Shown one piece after another: positions 55,701-64,000 of a stretch of DNA of 64,000 nt. The DNA is from Hyaloperonospora brassicae (Eukaryota > Oomycota > Peronosporomycetes > Peronosporales > Peronosporaceae), in NCBI GenBank assembly GCA_947650285.1, contig CANTFL010001128.1, positions 1 through 64,000 of the forward strand, read 5' to 3'. The position numbers were made by a program, and so were the translations under genes. Positions within the stretch are counted from its first letter, which is position 1, and each line of letters starts with the position of its first letter. The notes below the pieces were generated by a model that saw only the letters and a list, made by a program, of their open reading frames with translations, was not told the DNA's origin and searched no databases.

Positions 55701-58700
55701 AGGATATTATGCCATATGATTTCTTCAGTGCCGACCGAAGTCGCGCGGCGCATTGGATTTGCGTTTGTATGGAAACTGCCCGGTATCTGTTGATATCGTT
55801 TAGTGCAATCGCGCTAGTGATTGTGACGATGTGGGTTGCTCTCGACCAGATCGGCTTCGACGGTTGGCTGTACGTCCTCACACTTATAGGCGGTCGTGCC
55901 TTGTCTGGAGCGTGGACGCCGTTGTGGCTCCCCCTTTTCTGGCTTGCAGCGCTATCGATGCTCTTGAAGTACGTCATTCAGGTCAGTGTTTTCAGCATAG
56001 CGCAATCAGGCACAGGGAATAGCAACGTGCTGCCTGGATCTGGTGAAAACAGCGACTGGGTTGGAATGATCCGCCTAAACGATCGCTATGGAGGCAACGT
56101 AGGAAAGTCTGCGCTGTGGGATTTGCTATCTGGGGACTTCTTGATTATTTTCATGTGCTTACTACAGCGTATGGCGCAGTACGTCGACTCGTCGTCGTCG
56201 ATACGTCATATATTCGAATTGGGTGAGTCCACTATGCGATTCGAAGAGCAGTACGCGAGCTATATAGCAAAAAATGCAGATGTATACGACCGGACGTCTT
56301 CATGCGAAGTCGTTGACGACAGTGATCATAACGATCGAGCTCGGGCAAGCACGCATGATAACGACGGTGCTCTATCTCCCGTTTCGAAAAGACACTTCGA
56401 GATCGAACAAGATAGTAGGCGGCTGAACCCCGCACCTCAGTCGCCATCCTTTTCTGATGACAAGACCTTCATCTCTTGTCTGCGCAGGTTTGGAACCACG
56501 TATGCGAGCACAGCATCCGTGAACGTAGTGATGCTCTTACTGACGGTGTCGTGCTTCGTCCACCAAGACGTTATCGCGATAATGTATCTACTGGTCGTGC
56601 GCAGTATGATGTTCGCATACCCTTCGACAGTTTGTGAACGATGGTGGGCTTTAGCGTGGCTCCTTTCCGTAGTAGTTGTGTTAGAGTATTCGATCATGTT
56701 GTGGTTGCCCCCGTTCCTCAACGTCAAAATGGAGGAAACGTTCCCGTGGCAGAAAATGTCGAATACTTATGAGATATGGTTGGTGCCAAGCAACCAACAC
56801 AAGTGGGCGGCGATGGCAGACTTTGTGGCGCTGATGGGCGTGTATATCCTGCCAGGTATCGAAAAAACCGAAAAACTCACCGAAGATGAGGACAAGAAAG
56901 ATGTGGTCGATGAAACAGCATTTGTGCACAAGTCGAATGACGGCGGTGGGTTCATTGGAGAGAGTGCGGAGAGCACGGGCTCAATACGTCCCGTGATATC
57001 CTCAGAAGTAACTATGTATATCATGCTCACACGAAAGCATGCTTGGTACTTCCTCGAGCATGCTTTTCTTATAAACTGGTTACCCCTGCTTCTTTTCCTG
57101 GTCTTCGTGTTTGGCGCAAAGCATGGCGGCGTCGTGTCCGTCGCATATTTATTGGGTGCTCTGATGATGCTGTACCGACTGGATGAAGCGCGCGAGCCGT
57201 CAAATTTGTGGATCCAGTATATGCGCAAGTGGAATTGGGCCCACTTGTTTGTTATTACTATCATCAACGTGCCCACTGTCTATGCTGCCCTAAGTGAGTG
57301 CGTCATTGGGACAAAAGCGAGCGACGACGATAGCTGTATGACTGTGGCCAATCTTCTGGGTGTCGATGCAAACAAGACTCCCTATGGGCTGATTGCTCTT
57401 TTCGTGCTGATCTCGATCCAGTGCGAGATCGTTGCTGCGCCAACGTATCAAATTGCACTTGCAATCCTAGCCAGCGAGCAAAGTAGTGCGTCGATCCGGC
57501 GCGAAGCCATCGTACGCGATTTCTACCGACGACGAACGGAGCAGTGGTACATAATGAAGAGGGACAAGAACGCAGCTATTCAGCGTCTCAAAATGATCGT
57601 GTCAAAGCTCGTTCACAAGGTCGAAGAGCTTATGGACATTGCTCTGGGACTACACCACAACTTGCCGCCAATGGCACCGTCCAAGCCTGTTGCTACCGAT
57701 CGAACTCAAAATTCGGCAACGATTTCGTGGGAGAAGCCAGCATACAGTTATCACAAAATCCGCTACTACCGCATTTCAAGGCAGCAGTTTCCGTCGCTGA
57801 CACTCCTTGGTGATTTTGGAGATATTGTGGAAATCAGCGGCGACCGTAGTGAGGCCAGGATCGAAGGTCTCCGTCCAGGAACGAGTTATCAGTTTAAGGT
57901 GTGTGCTGTTTCCCGGCTGGGAGAAGGTCCGTATAGTTCCGCCAGTGACCCCATCGCAACGTACTCGCTGAACCTAAGTGGCACCACGACGGCTGGCTGG
58001 ATGAAGTATCGTCGAGAAAAGCTTCCTGCCCCTCGCTTTGACTTCTTGGTCTCCTGGATGAAAGCAAGGTACCTCCACCGGTATGTAGTGCTCGACTCGA
58101 GTCACTTGGTGTTTTACCAAGACGAAGAACGAGCGCTCATGCACCGCAGTCGCAAACACAGGAAACGCCTGAAAACCTCGTTCAAATGGCGCGATGTCAC
58201 TTCACTCAAACTGAGTGACTCGAAGGTGCAATTTGACGACGTCTCGCCGTCACTCTACTGTTTCGAGATTGTTGTGCACCATCCTTGCCGTCGCGGAGCT
58301 ATGAAGTACGTGTTTCAGTCGGAGCTGTCAAAGGAGTTCAACATGTTTCTGTCGGCCTTGGCTTTTGCTGCTCCTCGCGACTCTTTAGATGACAGCATCA
58401 TCAACTGCCTCAAGGACCGTCAACTGCCAAATCCTATGGATACGAAGCTGCCACATTGTGGTGGCGAAGTCGAGGCAAACTACGATGAAAGCAAGAGTGA
58501 GTGGAGCAGTGTGACTGGAGATGGAAGCACACTCGGTGACCCTGAAGATGAAGAGTTTGACGACAAGAGCGCATTCGTGTGGCGAATTCCCTCGTACAGG
58601 CTCTTGTACAATATCCAAAACGCTGGATTTAAACTGGAGACGACTCCATACGAAGAAGATGACTTTCACGAGCCTTCCCTGCTCGAGATCGCACAACTCG

Positions 58701-61634
58701 CCATCAACGGGGCCCGCAGCGAAAGTGCGAGCATCTGCTGCTTAGCCCTGGTTATTTGCTTTACTGTACAGGTACGCTAGTCTAGCGCACACGTCGGCCG
58801 TGAGGCATTTGCTCATTCGGTGTTTTTATGTTGGCAGGCGGACTTCCTGAACATGGTCTTTGTGGTCTCTGCCTTTGCAATCTTGCTTGTTGAGAACCCA
58901 CGCCCATCTCCGCTGATTTGGACCCACTTGCTTGCTTACGTACGTACATGTCAGGTGAATCGAGTCCGACCATGGCAGCTGACGAGAGTTGTGATTACGT
59001 TGACAGTCGTGCTGCATTATTGGGCTGCGGTATGTATTCCAGTTGTCAGTTTTCTGTACTGGAATGACGAACCGTGGCTACTTTTACCCGAGTGTTGAGC
59101 CGTACTGCACGACCGCAACTGATGCGGCCACTAACGCCAGGTCCATCCAACCAATGGTGCTACTTGGCTTGTACAAGTTTGATGGTATTGCGATCGCCAA
59201 CGTGACGTCAGTGTATGATGGTCTCCAATGGGACTTTTACGTCATGCTTCTTCTGCTGTGGCATCGACGAGAACTTCGAATGCAAGGATTGTGGAGCGAA
59301 GCGTATAGTGGAGACGACGTTGACGATCAGGCATCATCGCGGTACAAGTCTGAGCTGATGCGCGAGCTGCGATCATCTTTTCCCTCTTCACAGGACTCGA
59401 TCGATGACGCTTTCTCTTACGACGGCCCGGTAAACAGCAAAAAGCTCAAGCAAGCCAAAAGCTTGCGCAGTCACGAGTCCACCTCGCCACGCAGCAGCAA
59501 ACACCTTTTGACAGCGAGAAGGGCGTCGATGGGTGTCAGTGCTGCTTGTGTGAACAACTCGGAACTATGCAACGAAGTTGCGACTCAAGTGATAGAGGAA
59601 ATGCTCGAGCAAGAAAAGCTGGAGGCGGATCAGAAGTCGGCGTCGACTGCCGCTTTCGATGATACTGTTGCGCGTTCTCCCTCGTCACGTCGATCGAACG
59701 AGTGTTCTGGTCTCTCGCCTCGGTCTCCTAGTATGGGAGAAGACATCGTTGTCTCGAAACAGATAGAGATGGACGCAAACGCGTCAGAGCATGGATTCCA
59801 CGCTGGCGCAAAGAAGTCATGGCTTGCTGAGAGGTTCCCCAAAGTACACGCGTATTTCCAGACCGTCATTTGCGAGCCGCCCGCCCAATGGGATAAGGAT
59901 ATACAAGTGGCTATCACGGGCGAAAAACCTGGCCGCGACTTTTACACCGCGTCCCTGTCCGTGCTTCTGCTGTCGTCGATTTATGCGGTCATCTTTTACA
60001 AGGAACTCGGTGAGGCAGATTCGAGCGATACGTCGGTAGCTGATGCAGATAGCCGAGTGTCATCATCGTCGCTACTTTCCGGCAATCTCGTCCTGCTGGT
60101 GTTGACCGAGCTGATCTTCATCGTATGGGATCGAGTGGCTTATGTCTGCTCGTCGCTGCAATCCAAAGTGATACTGCAGTATTCGTACACGTTCGTGCTC
60201 CACTTGGCCGTGTGGTACTTACTTCCGAGTGTCAGCAACATCTACTTCCAGCAACGACCCGCGCTTGTGGCTTTTTACCTGTTCCAGTGTGTTTACCTCT
60301 GGTTGGGTGCACTACAAATACGTTGTGGGTACCCAGCGTATCTCGGCAGCCGGTACAATTACGCTAAAGCCACAAGTGTGACAGCAATCAGCGAGACGTT
60401 GTTTGGTTTGATGATGCTGGCGCCGTTTCTGTTCGAGATGCGGGCTTTGCTGGACTACTTGTGCATGAAAACGTCGCTCAGTTGGCAGCATTGGATTCTC
60501 TTGGAAGACACTGTGGCACATGTGTTTGGCGTGAAGGGCATCATGAAGAGTCGAGTTGAGGCGGCAGACATTCTCCAAGGCAAGAATCGTCAGCCGATGA
60601 AGACAAAGATGATGTCGGCGGGTGTGATGCTGTTGTTTCTGCTGATTTGCCTCGTCGGTCCACTGGCAATGTTCAGCTCGATCAACCCCAGCACAACCGC
60701 AAATAACGTGACGTTGACGACTGTCACGTTCGGCATTGAGGATGAAAAGGAAACTATGAACGAACTGTACTCAAGCAGCGACAGTAACAGTCCGTCGTGC
60801 GAGGTGGACCTCAATACGGATAGCGCATCGACGCAGTGCATTGAGTTTGATGTGTTTTCCAACAACATGTGGGGGCTTTCTCCCCCGCGTATGGACCTAC
60901 TTGTGACGCAGTTACAGTCCACGAAGACGCTCAAGTGGGCCATCACCTTTGCTTTCACGCGCCCTGGTCCTACTGATCGCAAAGTGATTACAGCCAAATA
61001 TTCAACCAGAGTGACTGACGAGCATCGGAACGCACTGATTCCAATGATCAAACAAACGTTAACAGATGATGAAAGCACGACGCTGCCCTCTGTCCAAATT
61101 GATGACCTCTTACCTGCTGTCGTGCAGCTCACAGCAAGTAATGGCGTGCTCCGGCGTTCTACTGAGATGCGCTCGGTGACAATCAGCAAACACTCATTGG
61201 GTGGGTCAACGTGGTGGAACATTGAGCCTATCAAGAGCTCACGTGGCTCAAACTACTGCTCGGCTACCTATCCGTTCTGCATCGTTGCAGTCTCGGATCG
61301 AATCGTGCAAGGACTGACGACACTCGGCATTAGCTCATATGGACTCACGGCTGTGTACGTTTTTGTGGTAGTCACAGTGGGCAGTGCTGTCAAGGTGTTT
61401 TTCCGCGGCAAGCTATTCCGGATCCAGTATGACGAACTACCAGACCCCGGAGACGTGCTCGAACTCGTGGAAGGCATTTACATTGCACGGCACGAGCAGT
61501 ATGTGGGGCATTTGAAAGACGAAGTGCGTCTGTTTGAGACACTCGTGCGCGTGCTACGGTCGCCGGAGACGCTACTGAAGGTGACAGGCGTCAACGTCAT
61601 CCACATCCCGACTGCAAAGGAAAAGCTTGATTGA
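52788..61634 (+). CDS. Piezo mechanosensitive channel with FN3 and PH insert
   Basis: Piezo proteins are trimeric cation channels opened by membrane tension. Six exons: 52788-53704, 53796-54633, 54702-54804, 54876-58771, 58838-59029 and 59100-61634; 8481 bases, 2826 residues (animal Piezo about 2,500). Donors include GTACGC, GTAAGA and GTATGT, and joins keep frame throughout. The N-terminal and middle parts are many hydrophobic segments in groups, as in Piezo arms. At about 1550-1650 is a fibronectin type III domain (PPMAPSKPVATDRTQNSATI, EGLRPGTSYQFKV). At about 1655-1785 is a PH domain (AGWMKYRREK, YLHRYVVLDSSHLVFYQDE, YVFQSELSKEFNMFL). The C-terminal module follows: the beam/PFEW region (APFLFEMRALLDYLCMKTSL) at about 2424, the cap region after FSSINPSTTANNV, the pore helix (ISSYGLTAVYVFVVVTVGSA) and the conserved end (ELVEGIYIARHEQY, VRVLRSPETLLKVTG). 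The final intron (59030-59099) is the least certain. Confidence 0.92.
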
Positions 61635-62491
61635 GCCTGTTGGTTATGAGCTCCTGCTGGCACGAATGACTATCGAGACACGTTTGATGTGTAAAGATGA
61701 AGGGTTCGCATGGCTGAGACCCACGAATTCGAAAATAGTGATGGAAATACTTGCTGAAATGTCCCGAGATAACGAAAGATACTAATTTACCATGATCTGC
61801 TCAACTACCAGAATACTTATGCACACACTGGTGAAAAGGAGCTGCGTCTTGTGATTTATTCTCGACGCAGTGCTTTGTCTAGAAAAGGGCAGGAGCAAAC
61901 AAAAAGTTTAATGACGTGGGCATGACGTGAGCATGACTTTTTCGTCTGCTACTTTCCGCTCATGACCGATCGGCCCTTTTCACTGAGCTTGTTCATCGGA
62001 ACAAGAGGATTGCGATCGACATCGCCGAGACAGGTGTTGTCTGAAAGTGCGGACGATACGAAACTTACCCGTAAATGATGTGATGCGTTGTTCACTTATT
62101 CCTGGCGTGCTGTACCGTACAGACGCAGTGATGCTACCATGCTGAGGACATCAACACGAAACAACGATAAAGGCGACCGAGATGACCGCCACTGTGTTTC
62201 GTTTCGTTCGCGACCGAAATATTGCAAACGTCAGCGTAGTACTTGTCACATACCGGATACGACATTGGTGGTACGACGACGCCGGTCCGTTCTGCGTCCC
62301 ATATACAGAGCATTCGACTGGCATCAAATGCACTAACGTCCACAACTGCCATTTCAAAGCAATCAGCTCTCGGACGAGCCAACCGGCACGACATGAGCAG
62401 ACTCGCTGTCAGTCGAGACTGGAGATTATAGCATGAGGAGCGCCGTCCATCACTCGAGGTCGGTCAACGAGCAGCGTGCGATCGCTCACAG
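61635..62491. other. Intergenic between two convergent genes
   Basis: It holds the 3' flanks of Piezo (plus) and of the membrane-protein gene (minus). No coding signal or repeat was recognised. Confidence 0.5.
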
Positions 62492-64000
62492 CTAGTTCTG
62501 CTTTTTCTTCAAGTCGTTATTGACTGGTGCGGATTCGGGCATCAGTTCCCGATTCAAGCTTCGGAGCTCCTCGACCGTTTTCTGCATACAAACGGACACA
62601 CATTGTCAGTGCGTGGCAACGCAGCAATCCTGACTTCATGCCCGCTCATCGCCGCTAGATAGAGTCAGGTACCCACCATGTTCTTTTCCAGCATGTACAT
62701 GAGTATCCGCTGGTGGTGTTTCTCCATATCGATGAAGAACACCTTCTTCATCAAGACCGTCGCGAACAGGAGAATCGGGAAATACCAGTGACACCACAAC
62801 AAAAACTCACGCGGTGTTGTAAACGGCGCTAGTTCCTTAATCACCGGGTCGTAGCGGGTCAACTGGACTGCAATCTCCATGCACATGAGCTACGACCATT
62901 GCACGATAAAATATCAGCTGCAGCCCCGAACAAGCATACGTAGAACATGACGTCCACCGTCTCGCATTCACCTACAATCATGAGGCCCACAAACGGCAAT
63001 TTGCTAGCGGCTTGAGTTGCCTTGGGTGTCGTTACTGCGTAGCTACGACAAATCAACAGCGGCAGCAGCAGTGGCCGTTGCAGGAGCGATCAGTCGGGCA
63101 AGATACAAACTTCCCTACGCATCGCCTAGCATCGGTCCTTCGTACATGATAGCCATCCAAAGAAGGTAGAAAAGCCCGATATTGAATATCGTCTCGTGTG
63201 CCGACATGTTCTTGCCGGGACCCCAAAAGTCGTACAAGTAGCGCGCTTTGTCGCTGTATATATTCTGATCCAAGACAGCCGATCGATAAATAACATGGAG
63301 ACACAGCCACCACATACGAAACAAAACGTCAGCCATGTTTCTACAGTTGCAATCCAAGACCTCCTTCACACTATTCCACGCACATCATACGCCGCGTCAA
63401 TTTTTTGCCAAGCTTCACGAGTCATAGTGCCGAGTTGAAAGTGCTTCCGATAGAAAGCGTACTTCTGTGCCCACTGATATTGCGTCTCCAAGCGACTCAT
63501 CTGATCACAACAGCACAAATTGTACCACCATCGCGCGTCAAGTGTCCGGACAACAAGAAACAGTACACAAAAAGCTATCAGGTGCTCGGACCAACTTGCC
63601 GAGCACGTACCCCCAACGATTGATACACGTTCTTCTCTTCGGGCCACATCCACTGGGCAAAGTATCCGACCAATGCACAAGTACGTCCCGAAGACGGGCA
63701 CACGCAACAACAACAAAAGAACACCAATATCAATTACCACGTTCCGAACCACTCGTTTATCAGCTTTGAAGATCACGACAACACAATGCGCGGTCAATGG
63801 TCGTCTACCGTTGGCAGCCACAGGGCGAGCGTCGGGACCGCAAGCGACACGAGATACACCTGCACAGGCGTCGTCTTCTTCCCTCTATACAGCAGCAGAC
63901 GAGACGCCAGTGCAGTCACTGGCGCTACGACCACCAGCGCGTAGGCAGCAGCATGTGCGTCCCGCAAGGCGTCCGGGTACAGCCGCAGCAGCTCTGGAGG
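62492..64000 (-). CDS. Multi-pass membrane protein with KKxx tail (5' end outside window)
   Basis: Seven minus-strand exons can be joined in frame: 64000-63809, 63652-63611, 63500-63391, 63340-63119, 63042-62976, 62889-62677 and 62581-62492. They sum to 936 bases, 311 residues. Introns are 50-156 nt with donors GTAGAC, GTACGT, GTATGA, GTAGGG, GTAGGT and GTGGGT. The visible protein has about five hydrophobic stretches (YALVVVAPVTALAS; VYLVSLAVPTLALWL; VLFRMWWLCLHVIY; TIFNIGLFYLLWMAIM; FLLWCHWYFPILLFATVLM). A hydrophilic helical loop separates them (MSRLETQYQWAQKYAFYRKH), and the protein ends NNDLKKKQN. The last four residues fit a KKxx ER-retrieval signal. No family is recognised. The first two exon junctions are less certain, because an alternative open frame runs through the first intron. 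Confidence 0.6.

Noticed and set aside
58940..58965. GTACGTACATGTCAG as a mini-intron in Piezo exon 5
   Set aside because: At 15 nt it is too short to splice, and the frame reads through it without a stop.
63366..63821. 151-codon minus-strand frame with a hydrophobic stretch through the first intron of the terminal membrane gene
   Set aside because: It starts at a non-ATG codon. Splicing with GTAGAC/GCCCAG and GTACGT/ATCAG gives a continuous protein whose exon sizes sum to whole codons. It is kept as an alternative for the first two junctions only.
1..64000. CRISPR arrays, bacterial operons, RxLR or Crinkler effector genes
   Set aside because: No regularly spaced repeats, no polycistronic layout, and no frame with a signal peptide plus RxLR/EER or LFLAK motifs. 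Introns and retrotransposons show eukaryotic DNA.

Overview
The window looks like an oomycete nuclear genome, most likely from the Phytophthora / downy-mildew group. The evidence is short GT-AG introns (about 50-160 nt) with visible branch sites, compact genes with mitochondrial presequences, Ty3/Gypsy chromoviruses and Ty1/copia of the kind common in oomycetes, a MULE and a Crypton remnant, and one very large Piezo channel gene. No organism can be named from the sequence alone.

Layout. Bases 1-28,100 are repeat-dominated: a broken MULE transposase (241-1600), LTR fragments, a 5.3 kb GATC-dense block without recognisable pol (4492-9761), a 5'-truncated reverse-strand Gypsy element ('A', 9762-15665), AT-rich sequence, a complete but decayed forward Gypsy element with both LTRs ('B', 19217-26897), and a solo LTR with a perfect 5-bp target duplication (27731-28121) that splits a reverse-strand gene (27274-28410). 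Bases 28,900-43,700 are gene-dense: a Tudor-like/PDZ protein, a ubiquitin-like-domain protein convergent with it, an i-AAA (YME1-type) protease divergent from the UBL gene, an adrenodoxin-type ferredoxin, a LETM1 protein, a Crypton relic, and the 26S proteasome lid subunit Rpn6 in six exons. Bases 43,700-52,700 are again repeat-rich (decayed Ty1/copia, LTR relic). Bases 52,788-61,634 hold a six-exon Piezo gene with an inserted FN3-PH module, and 62,492-64,000 the 3' part of a multi-exon membrane protein that runs off the window.

Three of the host genes (YME1, ferredoxin, LETM1) encode predicted mitochondrial proteins, but nothing suggests a functional cluster; they are ordinary separately spliced eukaryotic genes. 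Exon joins for Rpn6, Piezo, YME1, the UBL gene, the PDZ gene and the terminal membrane gene were worked out by hand: each keeps frame and gives a whole number of codons.

Best leads: (1) Piezo with an FN3 and a PH domain in a cytosolic loop and a Tyr in place of the Trp of the PF-x2-E-x6-W signature; (2) an antisense reading frame at the 3' end of both Gypsy elements, overlapping the chromodomain on the opposite strand; (3) the GATC-dense block; (4) a DNA-transposon-like interval flanked by paired ATTCCGACA repeats and containing a Crypton relic.
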